From: Chlamydiales bacterium STE3
GTDB taxonomy: Bacteria > Chlamydiota > Chlamydiia > Chlamydiales > Parachlamydiaceae
Assembly: GCA_011125455.1 (NCBI GenBank)
Contig: VKHO01000042.1
Coordinates: 1-64,000 of the forward strand
Direction: 5' to 3'
DNA: 64,000 nucleotides
Under the pieces are notes generated by a model. The model had not been told where the DNA came from, made no database searches, and saw only the letters and a program-made list of their open reading frames with translations. Of the stretch, positions 35,591 to 44,931 are shown piece by piece (the stretch's first letter is position 1; each line of letters begins with the position of its first letter). The position numbers and the translations under genes were made by a program.

Positions 35591-37939
35591 TTAAAATTTA
35601 CCACCAAAACTTATGAAAAAGCGTCGCACTTGGCTTCCTTTGCAATGGTTTGTCGGGAAACCAAAGCCGAGGCAGACAGGAGGAAAGCTATCCAGGACCT
35701 TAATACGTGCACCAAAACCAACTGAGGTAAAGATTCTTCTGTTCAATTCCCATTTATGCTCATGCAGCTGTCCTGCATCAAAAAAGACGAAGCCATCAAA
35801 ACGCTTGTTAAACCTATGGTTATATTCTAACGAAGCGATCTGCATGGTAAGGCCCCCTTTGGGATCTTTGCTTTTTTGGAATCTAGGTCCAATGCGGTAA
35901 GCTCTATAGCCGCGAATGACATTATCCCCCCCAAGAAAGAGTCTTTCATCTAAAGGTAAGTCATCAAGTCCTTTACCAAATGGATCGATACAGCGTAAAT
36001 CCAAACGCCACTTAAGAACATCTCTATCGGTGAGAGGATAGTAATAAGAATTTAAGTAGGCATATCCTAGAAAGTTGTACTTTCCACCAAGGCCTGCATA
36101 TTCCATTTCAAACCGGGAGCGAAAGCCTCGTGTTGGAAACTCGAGTTGGTCAGTGGAATCGTAGGAGAGGTCAAAACCTGTCGCTGAGATAATCCCATCT
36201 TTTCCTGCAGCTGCAACTAGCTCTGGATCATCGTCACTATTGTTACTAATGTGCGTATGGGAGTTTCTCAGTCTATAATGCCAACCAAAACGAACAAACG
36301 CATTGATTTCATAATTGGCATGAAGCGTCAATCCAGTTGCATCGATGTCGTAGTCATTAGAAATATAGCGATTGCTTGTTCTTTCGATATCAAAGCCCAC
36401 GCTCCAAAGAGAATCCATGAAGAAGGGTTTTGTCCAGGAAAGAACGTAGCTTCGGCTTTTGTTTCCCACGCTAAACGTAAGGTGAGCATACTCTCCTCCT
36501 CCCCGCAATGCTGGATAGCCTCTGTCAAATAAGCTGCCTAGGCCCTTGAAGTTGAAGTTTTTCTCCGTGATATTAATACCACCGAAAAGTGTTTCAGCAG
36601 TGCTATAGCCAAAGAAAAGGCCAAAATGCCCCGTTGATTTTTCCTCAACTTCGATATGAACATCACGATAATTGCCCTCTGTGATGGTGCAAGACTCCGA
36701 TTGCACAGCATAGACATTGACATGGCTAAAATAGCCGATGTTGACCAACCGCTCTTCCGTTTTGCGTAGTTTCTCGGCGTTAAAAATTTCTCCTGGGACG
36801 ACCAATGTTTCATTTAAGATAACATTCGTTTGTGTCGAACAGTTGCCAAAGACTTTGATGAGCCCTACGCGGTATTGCTCACCTTCTTCAATTGTAAAAT
36901 GTACAGAATAGGAGCAAAATTCCGGATCTAGACGGCATTCAAAGTTAATATTGGCGTCAATGTACCCACGTCGTCCATAGAATTCGTCAATGCGACTACT
37001 CGATTCGCGAATTTTTTCTGGAGAAAAAATGTCCCCATCACGAACTAAAATGCGGTTCCAAATATCTTCATCTGAATAGAGAGTATTACCCTCGAATGTA
37101 ACTTTGCTAATGTTGTATTGAGGACCGCGGTCTGCAATAATTGTGATAACAATTCGATCCTTTTCGCACTCATCAATATCAATCGTGATTTTTGCATCGG
37201 CAAAGCCCTGATTTTGAATATAATTCAGAATGACAAAGTTGTCATGCTGCATAGCCTCGTCATTATAGATACCTTCATGCGTTAGCCAGCTTGTAAATAA
37301 GTTGTATTTTTTTGTTGCCATGAGTTCGAGGATGGCATCTTCTTCGTAAGAGGAGAAATTACAAAAAACGATATCCTTGATTTTTCCTGAGCGTCCCTCG
37401 CTAATGCAAACGATAATGTCAACCTCATTGGTCTCTTCGTCAAGCTTAACTTCGTAGTTAAGCTCTGCTTCAAAAAATCCTTTCTTAATATAGTAACCTT
37501 TGATCTTGTGAAAGGCTTTATTGAAAGTCAGTCGATCAAAGACGGTGCAAAGCGTTACCCCTAATTCTTTCTGCAATATGCCTGTGTCAATTTTTTCGTT
37601 TCCCAGCCAAGTGATTGTGCGAATAATAGGTTTTGGGAAAATTTTTAGCTGAATTTGCAACTTGTTGTCGACGATATCCAAAGAGGGATCGACGCGATCA
37701 AATTCTTGAGCGAGCAATTTTAAGTCGCTATCGAAGTCATTTTGTGAGAAGAAGTCGCCCTCACGCGTTTTGAGACGTGTTTTAAGAGGCTTGCTGTCAT
37801 AGCTATCGCTATTCGGGCCGTTCATATAAACGAAAATTTTTTCAACAATGAGATTTTCGTATTGCATAGGTGCTGCAGCGATTTGAAATGCTGCCACTAT
37901 GAAAAGGAAGCTTTGGATTATTATTTGTTTTATTTTCAT
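35591..37939 (-). CDS. bamA: outer membrane protein assembly factor BamA (Omp85)
   Basis: BamA inserts beta-barrel proteins into the outer membrane. The 782-residue protein has a signal peptide (1-22), five POTRA domains (about 25-430; for example 'VTFEGNTLYSDEDIWNRILV' and 'IKVFGNCSTQTNVILNETLV'), and a 16-strand barrel. The barrel includes the conserved 'VIRGYRAYRIGPR' lid-lock-like loop and ends in the aromatic '..FFISFGGKF'. It is the first gene of bamA-skp-lpxD. Several cysteines in the POTRA and barrel parts fit chlamydial envelope disulphide bonding (inference). Confidence 0.95.
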   Translation of the reverse strand: MKIKQIIIQSFLFIVAAFQIAAAPMQYENLIVEKIFVYMNGPNSDSYDSKPLKTRLKTREGDFFSQNDFDSDLKLLAQEFDRVDPSLDIVDNKLQIQLKIFPKPIIRTITWLGNEKIDTGILQKELGVTLCTVFDRLTFNKAFHKIKGYYIKKGFFEAELNYEVKLDEETNEVDIIVCISEGRSGKIKDIVFCNFSSYEEDAILELMATKKYNLFTSWLTHEGIYNDEAMQHDNFVILNYIQNQGFADAKITIDIDECEKDRIVITIIADRGPQYNISKVTFEGNTLYSDEDIWNRILVRDGDIFSPEKIRESSSRIDEFYGRRGYIDANINFECRLDPEFCSYSVHFTIEEGEQYRVGLIKVFGNCSTQTNVILNETLVVPGEIFNAEKLRKTEERLVNIGYFSHVNVYAVQSESCTITEGNYRDVHIEVEEKSTGHFGLFFGYSTAETLFGGINITEKNFNFKGLGSLFDRGYPALRGGGEYAHLTFSVGNKSRSYVLSWTKPFFMDSLWSVGFDIERTSNRYISNDYDIDATGLTLHANYEINAFVRFGWHYRLRNSHTHISNNSDDDPELVAAAGKDGIISATGFDLSYDSTDQLEFPTRGFRSRFEMEYAGLGGKYNFLGYAYLNSYYYPLTDRDVLKWRLDLRCIDPFGKGLDDLPLDERLFLGGDNVIRGYRAYRIGPRFQKSKDPKGGLTMQIASLEYNHRFNKRFDGFVFFDAGQLHEHKWELNRRIFTSVGFGARIKVLDSFPPVCLGFGFPTNHCKGSQVRRFFISFGGKF

Positions 37940-38027
37940 GGATGTATCTTAATGTAGGCGTATCTGAAGTCGATAATCATAGGATGCCTGACTTATCTTT
38001 GCAATCCAAAACTCTTGATTTCAACAT

Positions 38028-38192
38028 TAGACCCTCTTGCATAATTTCATTTGCTTGCTAAAGTTACCCTTTGTAGCGGCTTTATCGTTAAATTTTTCAA
38101 CCATATGTACTCATATGCTCTCACAATTTTTCGATAAATCCACTCAAAAATGATCAAATTTTTCAAGCAAAGCAAGTTATGCAAGAGGTCTA
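38028..38192 (-). repeat. MITE-like element, copy 1
   Basis: A 165-bp element with terminal inverted repeats TAGACC(C)TCTTGCATAA / TTATGCAAGAGGTCTA, lying between bamA and recR. Read on the minus strand, it aligns along its full length with the copy at 51145-51308, including 'CATTTTTGAGTG' and 'CATATGAGTACATATG' in the interior. The TA at each end suggests a TA target duplication. No reading frame spans it. Confidence 0.85.
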
Positions 38193-38226
38193 TTATTGTT
38201 AAGTTTAAATTTTAGTTGAAGGCAGA

Positions 38227-38820
38227 CTAAAATGTTCCCCTTCCGGAAAAGGCTCGAGCAAGAGTTCCTTCATCAACATAGTCGAAAGAGCTTCCCATGG
38301 GTAGCCCAAAGGCGAGCCTCGAAAGTATTAAGTTAAGGGGAGTGAGTTCTTGTTTAAGGTAAAGAGAAGTAGCATCACCTTCGACAGTAGCATCTAAGGC
38401 GATAACGATTTCTTTAATGTTAAGTGTTGCAATACGCTCCTTTAATTGTGCAAAGCGTAGTTTATCTGGAGTGATGCCTTCAAGAGGAGAGAGTAAGCCT
38501 CCCAATACGTGATACAATCCTTGGTACTCCCTCGTGCTTTCGACGGATAAAGCGTCCCGTGCGGATGCGACTACGCATAGCACGTGAGAATTCTGGCGGT
38601 AAGGTTGGCAAAAGAGACAATCTTCATCTCCTCTTAGACAGCCGCACATCGCGCAATGCTGCAACTTTTCCGGGATCTCTTCAATTGTTTGAGCAAAGGC
38701 TGCTAGCTCGCTAGGGGACCAATTGATGAGATGAAAAGCAAAGCGTTCAGCACTTTTTGAGCCGACGCCAGGAAGCTTTTTCAAACTTTCAATGAGTTTA
38801 ATAAGGTGAGAAGGTAGCAT
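38227..38820 (-). CDS. recR: recombination mediator protein RecR
   Basis: RecR, with RecO, loads RecA on SSB-coated DNA gaps. The protein of about 197 residues has a helix-hairpin-helix near 13-25 ('KLPGVGSKSAERFAFHL'), a zinc motif C56, C59, C68, C71, and a TOPRIM domain ('LCVVASARDALSVEST', 'EIVIALDATVEGDATSLYL'). The start at 38820 overlaps the map stop (TAATG), a coupling arrangement. It is downstream of map and ends 35 bp before a MITE copy. Confidence 0.94.
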   Translation of the reverse strand: MLPSHLIKLIESLKKLPGVGSKSAERFAFHLINWSPSELAAFAQTIEEIPEKLQHCAMCGCLRGDEDCLFCQPYRQNSHVLCVVASARDALSVESTREYQGLYHVLGGLLSPLEGITPDKLRFAQLKERIATLNIKEIVIALDATVEGDATSLYLKQELTPLNLILSRLAFGLPMGSSFDYVDEGTLARAFSGRGTF

Positions 38821-39704
38821 TACCATGTCCAAGGGGTTAAAATTTCTGCGCCATTTTCTGTGATGAGAAGAGTATGCTCAAACTGGGCGCTCGCTTTGCC
38901 ATCACGTGTTCTAGCTGTCCATTTGTCTACAGGATCGATGACTGCCTCTCTTACACCGGCATTAATCATGGGCTCGATCGTAAAAGTCATGCCAGGTACA
39001 AGAGGCACATTTAATCGATTGCGGCAATGGGCAATCTGAGGACCTTCATGAAATTCTACACCCACGCCATGTCCAACAAATTGGTTGACAACAGAACAGC
39101 CTTTGGGAACCGCATAGGACTCGATGACTTCTCCAATTTGAGAGATTGGAGTTCCTGGTTTCAAGATCGCGACAGAACGCATAAGGCATTCATAAGCTAC
39201 ATCAACAACTTTTTTTCGCTCTTCTGTTGTTTTCCCGACCACAACCATCTTACTACAGTCTCCATAATAACCGTCGAGAATGCAGGTGACGTCAATATTA
39301 AGGATGTCACCCTCTTTCAATGGGGTTTTGTCTGGGATTCCGTGGCAGATGACTTCATTAAGCGATGTGCAAATGCTTCTAGGGAAGGGAGGTTCTCCAT
39401 AATGCAGGGGGGCAGCGATTGCGCCTGCTTTTTTGTGCAAAGAGACAGCGAGATCATTAAGAGCCTGGGTCGTTATCCCTTCTCTGGCAGCAAGACATAC
39501 TTCTTCTAAAATTTCAGCAGATAGCTTGCATGCAGCCTTAATCCCTGCAATTTGCTCAGCATTTTTGATGATAATATCATATTTATTCAGGTAAGTTTTC
39601 TTTAAATCTTCTAAGTTTTCTTTTTTTTCCGGTAACTGGGGATAGTGGCACTTTTTCCATTTTTTTCCACTTTTGCACCAGCAGTAGTCATTACGCCCTA
39701 TCAT
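38820..39704 (-). CDS. map: methionine aminopeptidase with N-terminal SEC-C zinc motif
   Basis: Map removes initiator methionine from new proteins. The protein of about 294 residues starts with a SEC-C-like zinc finger 'RNDYCWCKSGKKWKKCH' (C8, C10, C19, H20), as known for chlamydial Map, then the pita-bread catalytic domain. Metal ligands are visible in 'NIDVTCILDGYYGDCSK', 'GHGVGVEFHEGP', 'FTIEPMI' and 'AQFEHTLL'. The ATG at 39704 is chosen because the zinc motif begins right after it. Its stop overlaps the recR start. Confidence 0.95.
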   Translation of the reverse strand: MIGRNDYCWCKSGKKWKKCHYPQLPEKKENLEDLKKTYLNKYDIIIKNAEQIAGIKAACKLSAEILEEVCLAAREGITTQALNDLAVSLHKKAGAIAAPLHYGEPPFPRSICTSLNEVICHGIPDKTPLKEGDILNIDVTCILDGYYGDCSKMVVVGKTTEERKKVVDVAYECLMRSVAILKPGTPISQIGEVIESYAVPKGCSVVNQFVGHGVGVEFHEGPQIAHCRNRLNVPLVPGMTFTIEPMINAGVREAVIDPVDKWTARTRDGKASAQFEHTLLITENGAEILTPWTW

Positions 39705-39801
39705 AATTTCTATCACCAAAATTTCATCTTTTTAGCCACTATATCCTAATTGCGATTTCTTTTATACTGATACACTATTAGATGAACCTAAGAGGAAAAA
39801 A

Positions 39802-40485
39802 ATGAAGCCAGAAGACCTTAAAAGGCCTTTCAAATGGGATGCACGCTGTCCACTTCTTAAAGATGGAGTATTTTATGTTCCAGAACGCTTTTCAGACTAC
39901 GTTAGCTTTTCCTTTCCCGACTGGCAAGATGCAACACTTTTTGGAAACAATCATCCGGTAAAAATTGAGTACTGCAGCGGCAATGGCGCGTGGATTGCGG
40001 ATTGCTCTTTAAAAGATCCCAGCTGCAATTGGGTAGCCATTGAAAAACGTTTTGATCGAGTACGCAAAATATGGTCGAAAAGAAAGAACCTAAAGTTAAA
40101 CAACCTGCTTGCTGTGTCTGGCTTGGGCTATACTGTCACTAAACACTATTTTAAGGACAGCAGTGTTGATGAGATTTTTATTAACTTCCCCGATCCATGG
40201 CCTAAAACAAGGCACGCAAAGCATCGCATCGTGCAACCGCTATTTATTCAAGAGATGTGGCGTATTCTTAAAAAAAATGGCAAAGTAACAATCGTAACAG
40301 ATGATGAGGACTATTCCCAAATCATTATAGAGGAAATGAGGGGATTTGATGGTTTTAGCTCGCAATTTTCAGCACCCTATTATAAAACAGATTTACCAGG
40401 ATATGGCACTTCCTATTTTGAGGAGTTATGGCGGAGTAAGGGGAAGCTTATTCGGTATCACCAATTTCTAAAAAAAGGCCCTTAA
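39802..40485 (+). CDS. trmB: tRNA (guanine-N7)-methyltransferase
   Basis: TrmB methylates G46 of tRNA using SAM. The 227-residue protein has 'IEYCSGNGAWIADCS' (SAM-binding motif I), 'AIEKRFDRVRKIWSKRKN', and the signature 'DEIFINFPDPWPKTRHAKHR' with the PDPW loop. ATG start with AAGAGGA nearby. It is divergent from map and directly abuts bshC, whose start follows with no gap. Confidence 0.93.
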   Translation: MKPEDLKRPFKWDARCPLLKDGVFYVPERFSDYVSFSFPDWQDATLFGNNHPVKIEYCSGNGAWIADCSLKDPSCNWVAIEKRFDRVRKIWSKRKNLKLNNLLAVSGLGYTVTKHYFKDSSVDEIFINFPDPWPKTRHAKHRIVQPLFIQEMWRILKKNGKVTIVTDDEDYSQIIIEEMRGFDGFSSQFSAPYYKTDLPGYGTSYFEELWRSKGKLIRYHQFLKKGP

Positions 40486-41967
40486 ATGGATGTCGTCATT
40501 CAAAAACATTCCTCTTTAAATAGTTCGGTTGATACAGGCGAATTTTTAACATTTGCCCCTTATTCGCTGAGCGCTAAAGAGCAAATGAAGAATGCTCTTT
40601 TTTCAAGAAAATATCCCCGTACAGAGTTAGAAAAAATTTTAACGACGTACAACACTCTAATCGAAAATGATGCTAAGGCTTTAGAAAATTGTGTCAAGCT
40701 AAGGGATCAAAAGACTCTTTGTGTAATTACAGGGCAAAAGCTCGGATTAATGGGTGGACCTGCGTGTTCGATTTTAAAGGGACTTAGTTGTCTGCTTTTA
40801 GCCAAAGAATTAAATGCCATCCCCATTTATTGGCTAGCCACTGAAGATCACGACCTTCATGAAATCGATCACACCTACCTTATCGATTCTTGGGGGAATC
40901 TAAAAGACTACAAATTGCATTTTCCCGAACGCCCCCTTTCTGTAGAGGATTTAGTTTTAAATGAAAAGCACCATGCGGTGATCGATCAGTTTTTAGAAGA
41001 TGCTGCTATTTCTTTTTCTTTCGGTAGGCATCCAGATTTTGCTACGACGATGGCAAGTTTTTTAGCAAAAACTTTTCAAGGGACGGGTATGGTTTTTGTT
41101 GAACCGAAATTGCTAAGAGACCTTAGCAAGCCTTTTTTCTTTAAAGAGTTACGCAATCATCAAGAGATTCTTGCCGTTTTGAAAGAGACCAAAATGCAGC
41201 TCGTGGCAAGCGAAGAGCAAGCTCCTTTACCTGTGGAAGAGGGGCCACAATTATTCTTTAAAACATCCAAAGGAAGCCGAGAAAAAATTAAAGCGAACAA
41301 AAAGGGGTTTGAAATTGGAGGCGAGGTTTATTCATTAAGTGACCTAGAGGTGCTTCTTGAAAAAAATCCGGAACGTTTTAGTTCAAATGCTTTCTCTCGC
41401 CCTGTTTTACAAAGCGCTATTTTCCCAACTGCAGCTTATGTGGCTGGCCCGACTGAGCTAAATTACTATCGACAACTTAAAGAATACCATTTCTACCATG
41501 AAATCCCTATGCCTTGGATCGTTCCACGTCTATCGGGAACTTTTCTTACTCCAGAAGCAGCTGATTTGTTTCACAAGCTGGCTTTGGACCCTTCAGACCC
41601 GATCCCCAGGCATTGGGCAGAGCTTATGCCTCAGCTTCATGAGGATTTGGAGCAAGTAAAAAGGGAGTGGGAGCATGTTGCCTTGCGCCTTTTTTCCGAA
41701 GAGTTGACGAAAAAAACGCTTGATCGCTCCATGAGTCATCTCCTTCGTAAGTTGGAAAAGCAAATTTGTAAGGCACGTTTGCAAAAACTGGAAGTTCCTC
41801 TTCACGCTTTGCACTATTTGCGCAACCTCCTCCATCCCCATCAGCAGTTGCAAGAGAGGGTGTTGAACTGGTCAGCTTTTCAAGCTACTTGTAAAAAAAA
41901 CCTTATCAATGAGTGTTTACGTGTATTAAAATGGGATATAAATGGCCATTTTTATTTTGCAATATAA
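40486..41967 (+). CDS. bshC: BshC-family putative cysteine ligase (bacillithiol synthesis)
   Basis: BshC is linked to the last step of bacillithiol synthesis, joining cysteine to glucosaminyl-malate. The 493-residue protein has the family's 'VITGQKLGLMGGPACSILKG' region (84-103) and 'PIYWLATEDHDLHEIDH' (about 122-138), a C-terminal coiled coil and a short tail ending 'LKWDINGHFYFAI'. It follows trmB without a gap. bshA and bshB are not in the window, so whether bacillithiol is made is unknown. Its last 16 codons are duplicated at 45312-45373. Confidence 0.87.
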   Translation: MDVVIQKHSSLNSSVDTGEFLTFAPYSLSAKEQMKNALFSRKYPRTELEKILTTYNTLIENDAKALENCVKLRDQKTLCVITGQKLGLMGGPACSILKGLSCLLLAKELNAIPIYWLATEDHDLHEIDHTYLIDSWGNLKDYKLHFPERPLSVEDLVLNEKHHAVIDQFLEDAAISFSFGRHPDFATTMASFLAKTFQGTGMVFVEPKLLRDLSKPFFFKELRNHQEILAVLKETKMQLVASEEQAPLPVEEGPQLFFKTSKGSREKIKANKKGFEIGGEVYSLSDLEVLLEKNPERFSSNAFSRPVLQSAIFPTAAYVAGPTELNYYRQLKEYHFYHEIPMPWIVPRLSGTFLTPEAADLFHKLALDPSDPIPRHWAELMPQLHEDLEQVKREWEHVALRLFSEELTKKTLDRSMSHLLRKLEKQICKARLQKLEVPLHALHYLRNLLHPHQQLQERVLNWSAFQATCKKNLINECLRVLKWDINGHFYFAI

Positions 41968-42085
41968 CTGTCTAGCTTCACTATCACCTCCAAGCCCCTC
42001 TATCTCGCAAATTGCACAATCTCTTTTTATAAGAGCTACATCTGTAACCCCCTGAACAATAGCATCTTTTGGAGGAGGAATTAAT

Positions 42086-42497
42086 GGCTCAGCAACAAAA
42101 AAACTCAAAGGCAGAAAACGTCATATACTTGTTGACACTCAAGGACTAATAATCAAGGCTTTTGTCACAGCAGCAAGCCTAAATGATAGAGAAGGTTTAT
42201 TTGGAATTTTTGATGCTTGGAAAAATTCAAGAAGGAAATTAAAAATCTTATGGGTAGATGGGGGAAACTATGCTCGTCAGCCAAGCAAAAGCAAAAGGGA
42301 TAGAATTAATTACGGTAAAGAGAAGGGGTTCTGCATTCAAGATATTGCCTCGAAGATGGGTTGTTGAGCGTACATTTTCTTGGTTGGGGAGAAATAGGCG
42401 ATTGAGTAAAGATTATGAGTACAGAACTAACACGAGTGAGTCAATAATTTATTTGGGGATGTCCAGGTTAATTTTAAGACGAATTGGAAATTTGTGA
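42086..42497 (+). pseudogene. IS5-family transposase remnant, truncated and frameshifted
   Basis: The first part reads 'KLKGRKRHILVDTQGLIIKA' and continues to 'LWVDGGNYA', then the frame shifts by one base at about 42255. The second part reads '[20 protein letters not shown]' and '[14 protein letters not shown]'. These are the central and C-terminal DDE signatures of IS5-family (IS1031/IS427 group) transposases. The N-terminal third is missing, so the element is dead. Confidence 0.85.
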
Positions 42498-42645
42498 ACA
42501 ACCCCTTATTTCTCTCAACATTTAAAAAAATTTATAAAGTTGAGATAATTGTAAATTAAAACCAAACTATTTCTTCTAAAGAAAAGTTGAAAATTATTTC
42601 TTTATAAAATAAACTTCCAAAAAATTGATATAAGGAGTTGGCTTT

Positions 42646-43233
42646 ATGACAGCTGGTGTTGATTCAAGTATTCGACAACAATGCCCAAATAATAATTCTA
42701 TTAGCCCTTCAAAGCAAAAATCCATAGGTGAACGTAGGCATGATCTATTTAGGTCGACTATTAGTGGATTAACTGACATTTGGAACGAGATTGAAAGGTA
42801 TCCAAAAGGATCAAAAGAATACAAAGATGGCTGGAGAAGATTTGAAGCTCTTTTTGATAAATTCGAGGTCGAAGTTTTTCGTCTATCTAATGAAACGTTT
42901 GATGCGGTAGAAAAGAAGATAGCTGATGTAGGATGGCGAGCCAGATTAATGCATCTTAAACCGCAATTTAAATGGATAAAGAACCTAACAGATTTTTCAC
43001 AGATAACATGGGGAAATGTCAAAGCCCTTAGGCAGTTAAAGGACTTTCAGGGCATCATTCGGTATAGCGAAAAGGAAAAGCTCATAAAAAAAACGACTGG
43101 CAGGTTTGAGAAATTCAAAAAGACAGTAGACGCTTACAAGCCTACTTTTTGGCAGAAAATTTGGCAAATTGTAACTTTAAGATTTACCTTCATTAAGGTT
43201 AATCAGATAAGGAAATATCTAGAAAAGATCTAG
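42646..43233 (+). CDS. unknown protein of the accessory island
   Basis: I do not recognise this 195-residue protein. It is basic and Lys/Arg/Trp-rich, mostly predicted helical, with no signal peptide or membrane span. Residues 35-75 ('ISGLTDIWNEIERYPKGSKE' and on) might form a coiled region. A strong AAGGAG site eight bases before the ATG supports translation. It sits between an IS5 remnant and a U-box gene; a secreted host-directed role is possible but not shown. Confidence 0.65.
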   Translation: MTAGVDSSIRQQCPNNNSISPSKQKSIGERRHDLFRSTISGLTDIWNEIERYPKGSKEYKDGWRRFEALFDKFEVEVFRLSNETFDAVEKKIADVGWRARLMHLKPQFKWIKNLTDFSQITWGNVKALRQLKDFQGIIRYSEKEKLIKKTTGRFEKFKKTVDAYKPTFWQKIWQIVTLRFTFIKVNQIRKYLEKI

Positions 43234-43337
43234 ATATCCCTTACATTAATGCAGCGATTACAAAATAAAATTCAGAAGCACTTGTATTTGTCTGATCTAA
43301 ATTCGGAATATAAAGCACGTGAAGAATAATGACCTAT

Positions 43338-43889
43338 TTATTTTTTCATTTGTTCCTCGTATTTTTTCATACAATCATCTACAAGTTGGATATTCTCGCG
43401 AGTGATACCCCTATTTTTGATCTCTTTTAACAGTTCTTTTCTTTTACATGGAACCATAGTCATCAAGAAAGTATCACCCCAACTCATTTCTGATAAATTC
43501 ATTGTTTGTTTATGGCTCACCCAAATTACTCTTGTTAACGTGTCAATTTTTCCGATTAGGAGAGCATCTCTCTTTTCCATGCGCTCTTCCATTTTCTTCA
43601 GCACTTTAACAACATACTTATCCTTAGAATCTGAAGTTTCCGTGAATGTTTTGTTTTTTTTGTCCTTGCCATTTTGCGCAATCAGATCGGCAGCTAGAGT
43701 GTTTTTTCTAAGAGAATTAATAGTTAGAACATTTCTTGAAAAAGGGCACAAAAATTTTCCGTCGGTCGATTGAGATTCTAAATCTTTCCAAGTACTAAGA
43801 TTTAGGGTGTGACATGCAGGTGAGCAAGAATCCATCCATGGATCGATCAGTTTATTAAACGTTACTGGATCTAAGTTAATTGACGACAT
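43338..43889 (-). CDS. U-box-like domain protein, candidate ubiquitin-ligase effector
   Basis: The 183-residue protein carries a U-box-like module at about 15-72: 'LIDPWMDSCSPACHTLNLST' followed by 'FLCPFSRNVLTINSLRKNTL'. The 'CP-S' motif and the following 'L--N--L---I' pattern are typical of U-box E3 ligases, which chlamydia-like bacteria use against host ubiquitin pathways. The rest (75-183) is charged and helical. There is no signal peptide. AGGA lies upstream of the ATG. It lies in the mobile-element island beside bshC. Confidence 0.65.
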   Translation of the reverse strand: MSSINLDPVTFNKLIDPWMDSCSPACHTLNLSTWKDLESQSTDGKFLCPFSRNVLTINSLRKNTLAADLIAQNGKDKKNKTFTETSDSKDKYVVKVLKKMEERMEKRDALLIGKIDTLTRVIWVSHKQTMNLSEMSWGDTFLMTMVPCKRKELLKEIKNRGITRENIQLVDDCMKKYEEQMKK

Positions 43890-44302
43890 ATTTTTTCCTA
43901 AAATTTAAAAAATTTTATTCTTGTTTGTGTCATAATTAGAAATTATCATAATCATTTCCTATTTTGGAAATGTAAAGAATAATTGTTAACTCCACTTTGC
44001 AAAAATTTTTAAATTTTGAGAAGACTAAAATAGCACAAAAAAACTGATAAAGAGTTTTGGTCTGTATACTTCTCATTTCTCATTGCTACATAAGCCACTA
44101 CTTTACTTTCAAGTATCTCTTTAGATACGATTCTTTTATTAAGACATTATCCTTTAAGAACAGAAATCTCAATCTCCGCTATATTCAACCACTTCCCATT
44201 TTTGATGTATGGTGCACTTTTAGTTTTCTTATCATCCCCCCCCCGCTTCTTCCAGCTCAAAGGCTTCATAAAGATTGGTCAATCTGCAACTTTTGCTTTA
44301 CG
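43890..44302. other. intergenic stretch with IS630 debris
   Basis: AT-rich DNA upstream of the U-box gene (its promoter is expected at 43900-43990), then an IS630-family transposase remnant on the minus strand (44040-44273). A run of nine C residues at 44236-44244 marks one frame change in that remnant. Confidence 0.5.
44040..44273 (-). pseudogene. IS630-family transposase C-terminal remnant
   Basis: Read on the minus strand in shifting frames: 'LYEAFELEEAGG', then 'NGKWLNIAEIEISVL', then 'LESKVVAYVAMRNEK'. These follow the order of the IS630 C-terminus, where 'LYEAFEP-EA', 'HGSWLNMAEIE-SVL' and 'W---RN' are standard. An in-frame stop and at least two frameshifts show it is dead. The 5' part is not present. 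Confidence 0.75.
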
Positions 44303-44651
44303 TCAACCTCCCAAAGACTGCCTAGATACAAAAAAATTGCTCATCTCAAGTTCTTCATTTTCAATAACCCTTGCATTTAGATTGTCTTGGGGGCTCGTGA
44401 ATAATTTCATCCATAAACCTTAGTAACCAAGGCGTGTTGACATTAAAATTTCTACAAATCCCTTCGAAAGAAAGTTTTTTAAATAATGCTTGTCTAATTT
44501 TTACTCTTTCTTCTTCTGAAATAGATTTTTTCTTTGGATTGAGAACAAATTGCCTGCCACATGAAAGGCATTGATGGGGTTGTTTTCCACCATGAATATG
44601 TCCATTTTTCTTGATGATTATTGAATTGCACAAAGGACATGCTAAGCCCAT
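44303..44651 (-). pseudogene. IS1-family transposase remnant (InsA part)
   Basis: The first 96 codons (44361-44651) match InsA of IS1-type elements: a zinc ribbon 'CPLCNSIIIKKNG..HQCLSCGRQF' and a helix-turn-helix region 'LSFEGICRNFNVNTPWLLRF'. After 'EIIHEPP' the frame is lost at a run of five C residues. In the next frame it continues 'QDNLNARVIENEELEM' before a stop. The InsB catalytic part is absent. The zinc-ribbon and HTH are complete, but transposition by itself is not possible. Confidence 0.75.
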
Positions 44652-44700
44652 AAGTTTCTCCTTATTGTAGACAAAGAAGAAAACCTGAAAATAGTCAGTA

Positions 44701-44931
44701 ATGTCAAATCAGTTTTCTAAAGCATTACTTGTTTATGACTATCCAAATTCCAACATACAAGCTAGAGAAAGGATGGAGGGGATAAGAAAAAGACGAGAAA
44801 ATGGAGAACAAGTTATATCTCCAAACCCATGTGTATTGACAGATTACTTTTTAGCAAATAAAGCCAGACTATATAGAGACAATGTCTTAAGAAGGATCAT
44901 TGATTTATTTGTGCTAGTTTCACACTCGTAA
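44701..44931 (+). CDS. short unknown ORF
   Basis: A 76-codon frame with Arg/Glu-rich central part ('ARERMEGIRKRRENGEQV') and a hydrophobic end. It has no recognisable domain and no convincing ribosome-binding site. It lies between IS1 debris and a decayed stretch, so it may be a gene fragment rather than a working gene. Confidence 0.3.
   Translation: MSNQFSKALLVYDYPNSNIQARERMEGIRKRRENGEQVISPNPCVLTDYFLANKARLYRDNVLRRIIDLFVLVSHS

Noticed and set aside
41926-42108. 60-residue minus-strand ORF over the bshC end
   Set aside because: It overlaps the bshC 3' end in antisense, so at least part is a shadow. The part beyond 41968 could be a remnant, but nothing is recognisable.
44057-44380. Plus-strand ORF of 107 residues
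   Set aside because: It runs antisense to the IS630 and IS1 remnants, whose conserved motifs show the coding strand is minus.
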